Position numbers and translations under genes: made by a program | Shown: positions 35,896-45,036 of the stretch, one piece after another | Numbering within the stretch: position 1 is the stretch's first letter | How the letters are laid out: each line of letters starts with the position of its first letter | Notes under the pieces: model-generated | Told to the model about the DNA's origin: nothing | What the model saw: only the letters and a program-made list of their open reading frames with translations | Database searches by the model: none | Assembly (NCBI RefSeq): GCF_963676735.1 | Contig: NZ_OY781464.1 | Span: 4,373,001 to 4,437,000, forward strand | DNA from: an uncultured Draconibacterium sp. | GTDB lineage: Bacteria > Bacteroidota > Bacteroidia > Bacteroidales > Prolixibacteraceae | Direction of reading: 5' to 3' | Length of the DNA stretch: 64,000 nt

Positions 35896-36828
35896 ATGAA
35901 CGAGAATCCCGGTATTTTAAAAATGATTCGTGCGCCATTTCTGAGTAGTATTATTGCCCCCATTGTAATTGGTACTTTGTGGAGTGCCGGCGTAAAAGAA
36001 AGTTTTGATGTATTGAATTTTATTGTTGTATTGCTTATTGGGGTGGGCTTGCACGTGGCCACCAATGTGTATAACGATATTTACGATACGCTGCAGGGCA
36101 CCGACAAAGTGAATGAACACCGCAACGAATCGAGTGGTGGTTCGGGCGTATTGCTCGACCATCCGGAGCTGATGGGAAAGATGTACTTTTTGGCACGCAC
36201 AGGCCTGGTTGTTGCTTTGGGGGGAACCATTGCTCTCACTTTTCTGATCAATAAGGAATTGCGAGTACTGCTGTGGGTGCTGTTTCTTGTTTCGGCATTT
36301 TTTAGCAAATATTATACGGCACCGCCTGCCAAACTTGCTTACCGCGGCTGGGGTGAGGTGTCGGTGTGGCTGGCTTTTGGCCCCATGGCGATTCTTATAG
36401 CGGCAGTAAGTCAGAACATGGTCTTTCATTCGCAGCTGCCCTGGTTGCTGCCCACCACCGGTCTCAGCACTTCATCGATTTTACTGGTGGGACAAATGAT
36501 TGACCTGGAGGCTGACCGGAAAGGAGGAAAACACGGTGTTGCCTCGCGCAGGGGAACTCGGTTTACATCGGTTTTGTATGTTGTGGTGCAGCTGGCGCTA
36601 GCTATAAATATCCTTTTGCTGTTTACGCAATATCCGGGCAATACATGGCCCCTGCTACTGTCGTTGCTTCCGTATATTTTGCTGTTTCCCAAAGCTGCGG
36701 GAATCATCTGGAAACACCACGCTGATCCGGATCAGCTAAAAGCCGGTGCCAAATTAACGGTGTTGATCCACCTTGTTTTTTCGGTGACAATGATTATTGG
36801 GTTTGTACTCTATAACTTTCTGAATTGA
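35896..36828 (+). CDS. UbiA-family prenyltransferase (MenA/HPT-like)
   Basis: I chose ATG 35896 (MNENPGILKMIRAPFLSSII), giving 310 residues; an in-frame start at 35806 would add residues from repeat-adjacent DNA. About nine membrane helices are visible. The first Asp-rich site is NVYNDIYDTLQGTDKVN near residue 60, the second is DLEADRKGGKHG near 200; together they bind Mg-prenyl diphosphate. The enzyme joins a prenyl chain to an aromatic acceptor such as a quinone precursor. It is convergent with the VTE5/VTE6-like gene, which may be a functional partner. Confidence 0.82.
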   Translation: MNENPGILKMIRAPFLSSIIAPIVIGTLWSAGVKESFDVLNFIVVLLIGVGLHVATNVYNDIYDTLQGTDKVNEHRNESSGGSGVLLDHPELMGKMYFLARTGLVVALGGTIALTFLINKELRVLLWVLFLVSAFFSKYYTAPPAKLAYRGWGEVSVWLAFGPMAILIAAVSQNMVFHSQLPWLLPTTGLSTSSILLVGQMIDLEADRKGGKHGVASRRGTRFTSVLYVVVQLALAINILLLFTQYPGNTWPLLLSLLPYILLFPKAAGIIWKHHADPDQLKAGAKLTVLIHLVFSVTMIIGFVLYNFLN

Positions 36829-36910
36829 TGCAGTACGGAATGGAAGGATAACAAAGTCTGTTTTTATCATACATATACAGTAAAATGTTAAGCTGCTTCT
36901 TTTAACACAT

Positions 36911-38278
36911 TTACGATACAAGAACATACAGCACAAGGAAAAACACCCAGGCTGTAAACGATCCGGCCAGGTTAATCAAATCGTTGGGCGCAAGTGAATC
37001 CTGTTTTTGCTGCTTTCTGAAAAACGCGGATTGCCGGAGTTTCTCCTCAACAAAAGCCCCTAAAAAGGTATCGGCAAAACAGGCCAGAAATGCTGCCAGG
37101 GTAAGTATTCCGATGTCTGTTGGGTTCCAGGTTTGAAAAAACAAATAATACGCTCCGGCGGAAACGAGGAAAGCCCCTGCCAGTGCTGCCAATGTTCCGC
37201 CAAAAGAAATACCGCCTGTTGTTCCTGCCCTGTACATTTTCCAGTCGGCCACCGAAAAACTTTGTTTGTTAAAAAGCGGACCGACCTCGCTTGCCCATGT
37301 GTCGGCTGTAACGGCTGCAACACTGGCAATAAACAAAAAAATAAACCGCTCATTGGTTGTAGCAAGGAACAACATTGAACTCAGAAGTGCCCATAAAATA
37401 TTGGCCAGTACCTGCCAACCATTTCGTGCGCCCGATGGTTTTTTCTTCTTGCTGCGCATTGGATTTATTCGGGTAAACACCACCGAACTCACAAAGAAAA
37501 ACAACACCGGCAACAACCAGTTCCATCCGGCAACAAGCGCTAAATAAAAGCCCAGTGCTGCGGCTGCCAGGCTTCCGCTGCGGGTGAGCAGTTTTAATTT
37601 ATTCAGCAGGTAAGTACCTGCAATTACAACCATCAGTACCCCGCAAACAAATAGGAAATCGGGCTGCTGGGTGTGCTGAAAAATAAAGAAGAGCGCCAGT
37701 CCGACGGGAATCGACAAATTATCGGAACCGCGCCACGAAACAAGCTCAAAACAGGCCGCAAGCAACAATACAGCAAGCACAAAAAACACATCGGCAAACA
37801 GTGCCTGCGGCAGAAAAACCGCCAACACTATCAAATTAGAGAGGGAATAAGCCATCAACCCGAAGAGGCTTTTTTTATCGCTTCCTGGTCGGAATGTGAT
37901 GTTCCCGGTATTGATTTTTCCGCTTAGGTTGGCCAACGGATCGGAAAGCGTTAACACCATAAGTGCGGTTTGAAAATAATACAGGGGCAAATCAAGCAAA
38001 AGTAAAAACGAGAGGAGAATCCCCAGCGGATAAAACAGGGTACCGAGGCTCTTACTTTCGGTTTTATGAACAAGTTGCCAGCTTTTGAAACGAAAGGTGA
38101 CAAACGCAATGATGGAACCGGCAATGATCAGTACCAGCAAAACATCGCGTTCAATAAAGTAGCTTAGAAGCAAAAGAAGCAGTCCGGTTACCAGGTGCAC
38201 CAGTTTTCTGACCGTTAAAGCCAATGTCCTGTCTGACGGGTAGGTGGTGTTATTTATTTCATTTACTTCGGCTTCCAA
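36911..38278 (-). CDS. Fusion of a phytol/dolichol-kinase-like domain and a DUF92 (VTE6-like) domain
   Basis: This 455-residue polytopic membrane protein has two parts. Residues 15-200 match the CTP-dependent polyprenol/phytol kinase family: RKLVHLVTGLLL, SLGTLFYPLGI, SDPLANLSGK and KKSLFGLMAYSLSN. Residues about 225-455 are a DUF92 domain: NGWQVLANILWALLSSML, VAAVTADTWASEVGPLF and GTTGGISFGGTLAALAGAF. In plants and cyanobacteria VTE5 phosphorylates phytol and VTE6 (DUF92) phosphorylates phytyl phosphate, so one polypeptide could do both steps from alcohol to diphosphate. It starts 47 bp after a tocopherol-cyclase-like gene on the same strand. Confidence 0.8.
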   Translation of the reverse strand: MEAEVNEINNTTYPSDRTLALTVRKLVHLVTGLLLLLLSYFIERDVLLVLIIAGSIIAFVTFRFKSWQLVHKTESKSLGTLFYPLGILLSFLLLLDLPLYYFQTALMVLTLSDPLANLSGKINTGNITFRPGSDKKSLFGLMAYSLSNLIVLAVFLPQALFADVFFVLAVLLLAACFELVSWRGSDNLSIPVGLALFFIFQHTQQPDFLFVCGVLMVVIAGTYLLNKLKLLTRSGSLAAAALGFYLALVAGWNWLLPVLFFFVSSVVFTRINPMRSKKKKPSGARNGWQVLANILWALLSSMLFLATTNERFIFLFIASVAAVTADTWASEVGPLFNKQSFSVADWKMYRAGTTGGISFGGTLAALAGAFLVSAGAYYLFFQTWNPTDIGILTLAAFLACFADTFLGAFVEEKLRQSAFFRKQQKQDSLAPNDLINLAGSFTAWVFFLVLYVLVS

Positions 38279-38325
38279 TGTTTTTGTTTTATGCTGTTGT
38301 TAGCGGTTTTACTTCATGTAGTTTT

Positions 38326-39300
38326 TTATCCTTCAAACGTAATTTCTTCAATTTTCCCCGCCACTTCGAGGGCAGCATTACGGCCGGTGTCGCTAAAAAG
38401 GACGTTGCCGCTTTTTTTATCGCTGAGCGTAATTTCAATTGCTGAAGTCATGCTTTCGCTGATACGGCCGTCCATTATTCCGGAAAGCGGTGAGGCCAGT
38501 TCGGTAGCCTGATCGCGGTGTGCCACTACTTCGAGGCGGTATTTTTTGTTTTCCATCAGCAATTTCACCTGCTTTTTATCGGCCATTGACCGTAACAGTT
38601 GTGTGCCGTTGTAGGTGGTAAATTCGAATAAGCTGCCCTTAACATACAATCCGGCAATAAAGCCCACAAACGAACTCCGCAGCCAGGGAATTTTGGCCAC
38701 CGATGCTTTAAAGGAAATGCCGGGGTGCGCAAAGTGGTTCGACTGCATCCAGAAATACGCCGATGGAAAAGAGTGCCCCCAGTCTTTTTCGATGTAACCG
38801 CGTCCGCCGCTAAAATCGATGGATCTGCCCCGGATTTTTAAGGTCCCTTCCAGCGCATGATCCATACTTACAATACCGTGGTAGCACTCCATAAAAGGAA
38901 CAAAAGTATAAGGCCCCATAATTCCGGGCGAATACCACCTGTTGGGCCAGGGAACCGTATTTTTAAACTGCAGCGTTCCGAAATAATCGTTGAGGGCCAG
39001 CTTTATGCTGTTGCCCGTAAATTGGCTATCGCCAATACAGATTTGAAAGGAAGCGGATGCGGCAGAAAAAATATTGGCCGGAAAGGAAATGTATTCAGCT
39101 GTTTTCGCCTTTCCATCGAGCACCTGAATAAAAGCATGCTGTTCGCCCTGCTCATCCATAGCTATTCCGGGAATAAAAGCAAAAGCCTCCTGCCCGCCGG
39201 CCGAAACGGCTTTGTAGTACCAGCCTTCGAAATAGCGTTTGCTGCGCCGCCAGCCGTGGTAACGCTCGGGGTGAAATAATGCTTGTAATTGTTTTATCAT
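38326..39300 (-). CDS. Tocopherol-cyclase-like protein (VTE1 family)
   Basis: From ATG 39300 (MIKQLQALFHPERYHGWRRS) the protein has 324 residues; starts at 39306 and 39324 are also possible. The family signature is visible: SKRYFEGWYYK near the N-terminus, WPNRWYSPGIMGPYTFVPFM, and GGRGYIEKDWGHSFPSAYFW with N-F nearby. These match the tocopherol cyclase-like family, whose plant members close the chromanol ring. Many bacterial members are uncharacterised, so the reaction here is not proven. It is upstream of, and probably co-transcribed with, the VTE5/VTE6-like kinase. Confidence 0.8.
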   Translation of the reverse strand: MIKQLQALFHPERYHGWRRSKRYFEGWYYKAVSAGGQEAFAFIPGIAMDEQGEQHAFIQVLDGKAKTAEYISFPANIFSAASASFQICIGDSQFTGNSIKLALNDYFGTLQFKNTVPWPNRWYSPGIMGPYTFVPFMECYHGIVSMDHALEGTLKIRGRSIDFSGGRGYIEKDWGHSFPSAYFWMQSNHFAHPGISFKASVAKIPWLRSSFVGFIAGLYVKGSLFEFTTYNGTQLLRSMADKKQVKLLMENKKYRLEVVAHRDQATELASPLSGIMDGRISESMTSAIEITLSDKKSGNVLFSDTGRNAALEVAGKIEEITFEG

Positions 39301-39450
39301 GCGCATGATGCTTAAAGGTAGCAAGAAAATCTTTTGATTGCGATTTGTAACTTATTTACTTCTGCAGCAACTTTCTATAAAGCTTCTTGCGGAAAGACAA
39401 AGCCCTTTGGACATGCAGAATCCCTCTTGTGCAAGGCTGGGGGGAACAGA

Positions 39451-41565
39451 TTAAGCGGGGTTTTCTGCCAGTGGGCAGGGCACGGTAAAAGTAAAGGTAC
39501 TGCCTTTACCGGGCTGACTTTCGAGTTGGAGCGTACCGCCCTGTTTTTCAACAAACTCTTTACACAACTGCAGGCCCAGCCCTGTTCCTTTTTCGTTGCG
39601 GGTACCGGGCACCGATTTAACACCATCGGGTTTAAAAAGCTGTTTTTGGGCTTCAGGGCTTATCCCTATTCCCGAGTCCTGCACTGAAATACTCAGCAGC
39701 TCTTTTTCGGGCACCGGCTGCCAGCTTACCCAAATTTCACCCTGGTCGGGGGTAAATTTTATGGCATTCGACAGCAGGTTGCGCAAGATAATTTTCAGCA
39801 TTTCGCAATCGGCAAGCACCTGGTAATCGGTATCCGACTGTTGGTGTACACTAATATTTTTATCTTTTGCTGCCAGTAGCTGTAACGACACACTATTGTT
39901 AACCATCGTTTTTACCGATAGCAGCTCGGGCGAAAAACGAATACGCTGTGTTTGTGTAGCTGCCCATACCAACAAATTATCGAGCATATTGTAGGCATTT
40001 TCGGCGGCGTTAAGCAGGTTTTCGGTAATATGTTTTTGCTCTTGCTTATCGGTTTTGTCCTGTTCATCATACAACAAGCGTGAAAACCCCAGGATGGCAT
40101 TAAAGGGGCTGCGCAGGTCGTGGCTGATAATGGAGAACAGCTTATTTTTAGTATTGATACTGGCTTTTAATTCCATTTCGGATTTTTCGAGTTCCAGCAA
40201 AGCCGCTTCTTTCTGTTTTACTTCAGACACAATGTTTTTGTTGGTTTTCCGCAGCTGTTCGTTTAGTTTTCGTGTGGAATAATACATGCCTATAAACGCC
40301 AGTAGCAAGAGCAGGATTAAAACAATAATTACCACATACGATTTATGCAATTTCTGATCAATCAGCACCGCATTTTCCATTTCTTCGAGTGCCTGCAGCG
40401 TTTTAAAATGTTGATTTTCGTTGATAATGGTCTCTTTCTGCAGCTGATCGTACAGCTGATTGTAGCGCTCAAAAAGTTGGTTATAGGTGGCAGCCGAGTG
40501 CTCGTTAAAACCAGTGGAAGCATATAATTCGGTATAGGCCTGGCCGATGTTGAAAATTTCTTTTGGCAGCTGTAGCCGGCCAGCCAGCTCAAGGGCCTTC
40601 TGCAATTCTATTTCGCCCAGTTGCGGGAAACCTGTTTTGGCAAAAATCAGGGCTTTATTTGTGTACATCCCTATAAGCAGCAGGTTATCGTTTTCGGCTA
40701 TAGCCAGCTCCATAGCCTGGTTTAATACGCTTAAAGCTTCGGTATAATTTTGTTGCTGGTAGTGCACTTCGCCCATGCCTTTTAAAGCTTGTGCAATGTA
40801 TTTTTTATTTTTTTCTTTTTCTGAAATGGTTAATTGTTCGTGAAAATAGCTCAGCGCCGAATCGGGCTGTTGCTGAAGGATGTAATTTTCGCCCATACAA
40901 TAGAGTATGGCTGCCGTGCCGGATTGGTTATTGTTTTTCAGGTGAATCGCCCTGGCGCGAAGAAAATAGTCCATGGCATCTTTATACTCCTTACGCGCCT
41001 GATGAACGAGGCCAAGATTGGTGTAAATGTAGGCCAGCCCTTGTTCGTTGTTGAGGCGGGCAAACAATTCTTCGGCAATTTTTTCGTGGGTATAGGCATT
41101 GTTTTCGTCGCCATGAATAAGGTAGAGGTAGCCCATATTGTCGTGCGCAAAACCCATTTGTATGCTGTCTTGTGCTTTAATGCTGTGGTCAAGTGCATCG
41201 CGAAAATAATGCCAGGCCTGTTTGGTATCGTAGCGGAAATACAGCATATTAACACCCAGGTAGTTGCTAATGCGGGCTACCTGCGCCTGCATGTTCAGGC
41301 TGTCGGCCAGGTGCAGGGCGTATTGCCCGTAAAGTATGGCGTTTTCGTTTTCCTGACCGCGCAGGGTCCAGCACAAATCGGCCAGGTAATCAATTTTCTG
41401 GGCATCATTTAAGGTTTCAAGGTGTTTTACTGTTTGCGGGGGTAAATTCCGGGGTTTTCCTGCCAGCTGAAAAACAACTAACAAAAAGCTCACAAAAAAC
41501 CATTTCTTCCCCAATATCTCACAACTTACCATAGGCTTATCACTTCTTAAAACAAGCGTATCCAT
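39451..41565 (-). CDS. TPR-containing sensor histidine kinase, second copy
   Basis: This 704-residue protein has an N-terminal hydrophobic segment, TPR repeats to about residue 390, and a transmembrane helix near 408-430 (VVIIVLILLLLLAFIGMYY). A short coiled coil follows, then a HisKA/HATPase module: FSIISHDLRSPFNAIL (His near 482), LRNLLSNAIKFTP, QDSGIGIS and KGTGLGLQL. No response regulator is adjacent. It shares design with the kinase at 15597. It is transcribed away from the large repeat cluster at 41.7 kb. Confidence 0.9.
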   Translation of the reverse strand: MDTLVLRSDKPMVSCEILGKKWFFVSFLLVVFQLAGKPRNLPPQTVKHLETLNDAQKIDYLADLCWTLRGQENENAILYGQYALHLADSLNMQAQVARISNYLGVNMLYFRYDTKQAWHYFRDALDHSIKAQDSIQMGFAHDNMGYLYLIHGDENNAYTHEKIAEELFARLNNEQGLAYIYTNLGLVHQARKEYKDAMDYFLRARAIHLKNNNQSGTAAILYCMGENYILQQQPDSALSYFHEQLTISEKEKNKKYIAQALKGMGEVHYQQQNYTEALSVLNQAMELAIAENDNLLLIGMYTNKALIFAKTGFPQLGEIELQKALELAGRLQLPKEIFNIGQAYTELYASTGFNEHSAATYNQLFERYNQLYDQLQKETIINENQHFKTLQALEEMENAVLIDQKLHKSYVVIIVLILLLLLAFIGMYYSTRKLNEQLRKTNKNIVSEVKQKEAALLELEKSEMELKASINTKNKLFSIISHDLRSPFNAILGFSRLLYDEQDKTDKQEQKHITENLLNAAENAYNMLDNLLVWAATQTQRIRFSPELLSVKTMVNNSVSLQLLAAKDKNISVHQQSDTDYQVLADCEMLKIILRNLLSNAIKFTPDQGEIWVSWQPVPEKELLSISVQDSGIGISPEAQKQLFKPDGVKSVPGTRNEKGTGLGLQLCKEFVEKQGGTLQLESQPGKGSTFTFTVPCPLAENPA

Positions 41566-41747
41566 TCGGAATACCTTTTAAAAATAGGCAAAAAATAAAT
41601 TTTTCCTAATCTTATTGTTAACAAGCAAACCTCAAGGAGAGCGGGACCTAGCTGATCTGCCCCTGGTTTGCATGGTGGAGCTTAAAAGATTACTTCGGTC
41701 ACTGCACTCTCCCTCTGCCCCTCGTTGCAAACGTGGGACAGATAAGA

Positions 41748-42049
41748 GTTAATGATTTGAGGCAATTGTTCCAATTCACCACCCCACCGCTGTAAACGCG
41801 GTACCCCCCTCCTGCCCCCCTTTGTCGGCCAGCGCCAGTGCCTTACCCTGACATTTCCCCCAAATGGGGGAAACAATATGGAATATCTGATTTTATGGAG
41901 GGGAAATGTTCGTGCACTGGCTTATCTGTTATTTTAATGGATAAATTTGGGGTGTATTAATTTCTCCTCCTGCCAGGAGGAGTACCGCTGATGCAGTGCA
42001 GCGGAATCAGTGGGGAGGTGGTGTAGCTATACCATCCCGTCAACGAATT
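41748..42049. repeat. Large repeat copy 7, derivative lacking the endonuclease gene
   Basis: Begins with the 37 bases that precede the DUF559 gene at 35460-35497, then the same family C and family B blocks, ending GGTGGTGTAGCTATACCATC. The endonuclease gene and the left arm are absent, and a family A end (CCCCTCGTTGCAAACG) is joined at 41719. The 482-bp gap 41566-42047 is made of this and degenerate family A fragments. Confidence 0.82.
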
Positions 42050-42803
42050 ATTCCTGGTAGCAGTTGCCATTTCTTACATGGTCAAGAAATTGCTGCACCA
42101 CCGCCTGCACCTTTTTATAGTTGCTGTTTTTTTTGTTCGTTCCGGATTGAAGGTAAAGACGGCGGTTTACTTCCAGCATTAGCGAGTACACACGTTTGTC
42201 GGCATGATACCATTGCAAGGGTACCAGTGTTCCGGCATACGGACGATTAATTTCAACGCTAAAACCCCGTTCCGTAAAAAACTGCCTGGCAAGGTGTGCA
42301 AGTTGGGGTGGGGTATGAAATGAATCAGTGCCCAGGTTAAAATCGGGGCGCCGGGTATTTTGGTCAAGGTCGCGTTTAAGCGGAATATCAGGAAACGAAT
42401 GGCAGTCGATAAGCAAAGCACTGTTGTATTTGGCCAGTTGCTTTTCAACAGTTTCAGTTAATCGTAGGTGGTGCAGGTTGTAATACTTTTCCACTACCTC
42501 GTAGCGTAAACCGGCACTCACTTGTCGCATTGGCTTTCCCTCATCCGTTTTTTCATACAATACTCCCATTCCGGATTTCGCCATGGGTTCAAGCAAATCA
42601 TCGGTAAACCGTTCCACATCGCAAAACACCCGTGAGAATGGCGCTATCACCGTCTCATCCAGTTTGTTGCTAAACAGCTCGTCGGTGTACCAGTCGGTTA
42701 GTTTTTGAATTTCTGCCTGTAAAGCTTCACTATTTAATAAATAGCCTGTGACGTCGGGGATATAAGTGGAAGCGTGGGGGATATGGAGAATAAGTTGTTT
42801 CAT
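42048..42803 (-). CDS. N-formylglutamate amidohydrolase family protein
   Basis: This 251-residue protein has HIPHASTYIP at the N-terminus, FCDVERFTDD, DCHSFPDIPL in the middle and INRPYAGTLVP near the C-terminal third; these are conserved metal-site and substrate segments of the FGase family. In the classical histidine pathway it hydrolyses N-formylglutamate to glutamate and formate. No other hut genes are nearby, so the true substrate may differ. Its stop codon is at the edge of the repeat copy. Confidence 0.85.
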   Translation of the reverse strand: MKQLILHIPHASTYIPDVTGYLLNSEALQAEIQKLTDWYTDELFSNKLDETVIAPFSRVFCDVERFTDDLLEPMAKSGMGVLYEKTDEGKPMRQVSAGLRYEVVEKYYNLHHLRLTETVEKQLAKYNSALLIDCHSFPDIPLKRDLDQNTRRPDFNLGTDSFHTPPQLAHLARQFFTERGFSVEINRPYAGTLVPLQWYHADKRVYSLMLEVNRRLYLQSGTNKKNSNYKKVQAVVQQFLDHVRNGNCYQE

Positions 42804-42854
42804 TTTTGTTTTGTTATTGGATTGTAAGGGATTGATTTGTTCTTTTTAATTCCG

Positions 42855-43193
42855 CTAATTAGCTATCCAATGAATCCGTTTATCCCGCAGAGCATCTTTT
42901 TGATAAATAGCTAAGGCAATAACATTGCCACTCAGAAATTTTATCAAAACAGCAAAGTATTGTCCGTGTGTAAGCCTTATGTTTTTTGGAAAAGTACCGA
43001 ACATGGTTTGAACGAACAATGGCATTCTGTTTTCTTCGCCAAGAAGAAATTCCTTTAAGCTAACTTTATCCACTTTTTCCCAGGTTCTGATATTAAGTGG
43101 ATATGCTTCAGAATTCAAAAGTTTAAATCTCATCTTAAATAACTGGTCGTGTTTTTCAAGTTTGTTGATCCAGTTAGAATTACTCTCTTTCAT
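42855..43193 (-). CDS. Hypothetical protein
   Basis: From ATG 43193 (MKESNSNWINKLEKHDQLFK) the protein has 112 residues. No signal peptide or motif is evident. It lies 51 bp upstream of the formylglutamate amidohydrolase gene on the same strand, so they may be co-transcribed. I do not recognise the family. Confidence 0.5.
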   Translation of the reverse strand: MKESNSNWINKLEKHDQLFKMRFKLLNSEAYPLNIRTWEKVDKVSLKEFLLGEENRMPLFVQTMFGTFPKNIRLTHGQYFAVLIKFLSGNVIALAIYQKDALRDKRIHWIAN

Positions 43194-43479
43194 AAGGCAC
43201 AAATTTTATATAGTTAAACCTTGTGCATCATGTATTGTCGGAAAAATGTCTGAATGGCAATTGTTTTTGACAGACTGTCCGCATACTCGTGTGATTACAT
43301 ACCTGAAATGACGGTTAAGTTGAAGTAGTTTTGTTTTTTAACAAGGCAAAAATCAGCGCATAGCAGCGTTCTGCAAACGATTTTTTAACGATGATAAAAA
43401 GCAAAAGAACAGAACCTGGGCCGTCAAGAGCAGGTGTGTTATAACACTCAACCACCGTGGCTATGCTTGCTCGGTTGGT

Positions 43480-43498
43480 ATCCCGATAAAATCGGGAT
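43480..43498. other. Perfect short hairpin in an otherwise empty gap
   Basis: ATCCCGAT and ATCGGGAT pair around AAA. No T-run follows. It is the only clear feature in the 410-bp gap between 43203 and 43612, which otherwise shows nothing I recognise. Confidence 0.4.
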
Positions 43499-43612
43499 TC
43501 ATGATACACTACAAATATGTTCAATAAAACTGGAAGCACCAAAACTTGCTGTCGGTGGCTGCAAACACGGGGGAATAGAGAAGATGCCGCTGGATTTTAT
43601 TGTGGTTATAAA

Positions 43613-44902
43613 CTAGCTTTCCTTCAACTCCACACAAACCAGTTTTTCGTTGTCGCGGGCCAGCAGTTTACCGTTGGCAAAAGCCATTGGCGACCAGGCC
43701 TGCGATTTTTCAGCGGTAAAAAACGAGGCTTTACCCACTTCTTTATAGCCTTCGGGTGTTGGCTCAATCAGGTGCAGGTCGCCGTTTTTACCATTTTGAT
43801 TGATGAGCATTCCGTCAATCATAATAATAGAACCCAACTCGAAACCCGGTGTTGATTTTTCGGGCCAGCAGCGTTCGCCCTGCCAGTTTAAACACACCAT
43901 TTCGTTTACCCGGCGGTTGTTATTCAGATAGATATGCTGGCCAATCACTAAGGGAGGGTGCATTTTGCAGCCCGCTTCTTCGTTGCGGAACAGCTCGTTA
44001 AAACGATAATTTTCACCATCGTTATTTACTTCCAGCAGAATGGTAACCGGGTCGTACCGATCTTTGTAGGCACAGGAGGTGAGCAGCAGGTGTTTATCGT
44101 CAACTGCTACCGGAGGAGCGATACAGGCAAAAGAGTCAAAACCTTTGTAGCTCCACAGTTCTTTTCCGGTTTTTACTTCAAAGGCCACCACTTCGTCGGT
44201 AGTAAAACCATCGCCTTTTACACACGAGCTGGTCATTATAACCTGCTCTACACCGCCGTAGTTGCCCAACACCGGCGACACATGAAAACGGTAACCGCTA
44301 AGGCGGCGACTTTCCCAAACTACTTCGCCACTGGTTTTGTTGTAGGCCACCACCCCGGCAGTTTCGCCCTGTGGCGATACAATTACCAGGTTGCCGCTTA
44401 CAATTGGCGATACGGAAAAGCCCCAGGTATTTAGTTCGCCTCCGTAATCGCTTAGCAGGTTTTGCATCCAAACGGCCTGCTGTGTTTTTTTATCGATACA
44501 GTGAAAATGACCATGCGGGCCAACACACCACACATAATTTTCGTCGACAACAGGTACGGCCCGCGAACCCGGATAAGGCAATTCGCCTTTGGCTTCGTAG
44601 CTATACTTCCATTTCTCGGCACCTGTTTCGAGATCGATGCAGCGTAACACATCGCTTTCGCCTTTAATACGGTCGAGAACAAACACTTCGCCATCGAAAA
44701 CAGCTGCTCCTCCATACCCCGGTCCGAGCGGAAATTCCCATACTTTTGCCGGGCCGCTTTCGGGCCATTGGCGCAAAATACCGGCATCGCTTATGGTGGC
44801 ATTTCTGTCGGGGCCAAGGTATTGTGGCCAGTTATTTTCTTTTTGCTGCGAACAGCTGAATACAACAAGGGTAAGTAAGGCTAGAACCAGTCGATTTAAC
44901 AT
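43613..44902 (-). CDS. PQQ-type beta-propeller lipoprotein (BamB-like fold)
   Basis: I used ATG 44902 (MLNRLVLALLTLVVFSCSQQ) because it begins a lipoprotein signal with lipobox VFSC; an upstream start at 44929 is possible. The mature part has repeated blades such as VVAYNKTSGEVVWESRRLSG, CIDLETGAEKWKYSYEAKG and VAFEVKTGKELWSYKGF. This is the pyrrolo-quinoline-quinone-like beta-propeller pattern. NNWPQYLGPDRN near the start is typical of secreted family members. No dehydrogenase active site is visible; ligand unknown. Confidence 0.82.
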   Translation of the reverse strand: MLNRLVLALLTLVVFSCSQQKENNWPQYLGPDRNATISDAGILRQWPESGPAKVWEFPLGPGYGGAAVFDGEVFVLDRIKGESDVLRCIDLETGAEKWKYSYEAKGELPYPGSRAVPVVDENYVWCVGPHGHFHCIDKKTQQAVWMQNLLSDYGGELNTWGFSVSPIVSGNLVIVSPQGETAGVVAYNKTSGEVVWESRRLSGYRFHVSPVLGNYGGVEQVIMTSSCVKGDGFTTDEVVAFEVKTGKELWSYKGFDSFACIAPPVAVDDKHLLLTSCAYKDRYDPVTILLEVNNDGENYRFNELFRNEEAGCKMHPPLVIGQHIYLNNNRRVNEMVCLNWQGERCWPEKSTPGFELGSIIMIDGMLINQNGKNGDLHLIEPTPEGYKEVGKASFFTAEKSQAWSPMAFANGKLLARDNEKLVCVELKES

Positions 44903-45036
44903 GATGAGATTTTTTATGGTTTTTTTCAAAAATAGTAAAAAAGTAACGCTACAACACCCGAACAGAGGTTAATGCATTGTTAATCACACCACAGCAGTAA
45001 TGGCAGTACTCTTCCGTTTGTATGTATAATGGAATA

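Noticed and set aside
35448..36065. N-terminal extension of the DUF559 protein to about 329 residues
   Set aside because: The extra 200 codons only translate the repeat family and the antisense of the UbiA start region. The domain itself starts at ATG 35447.
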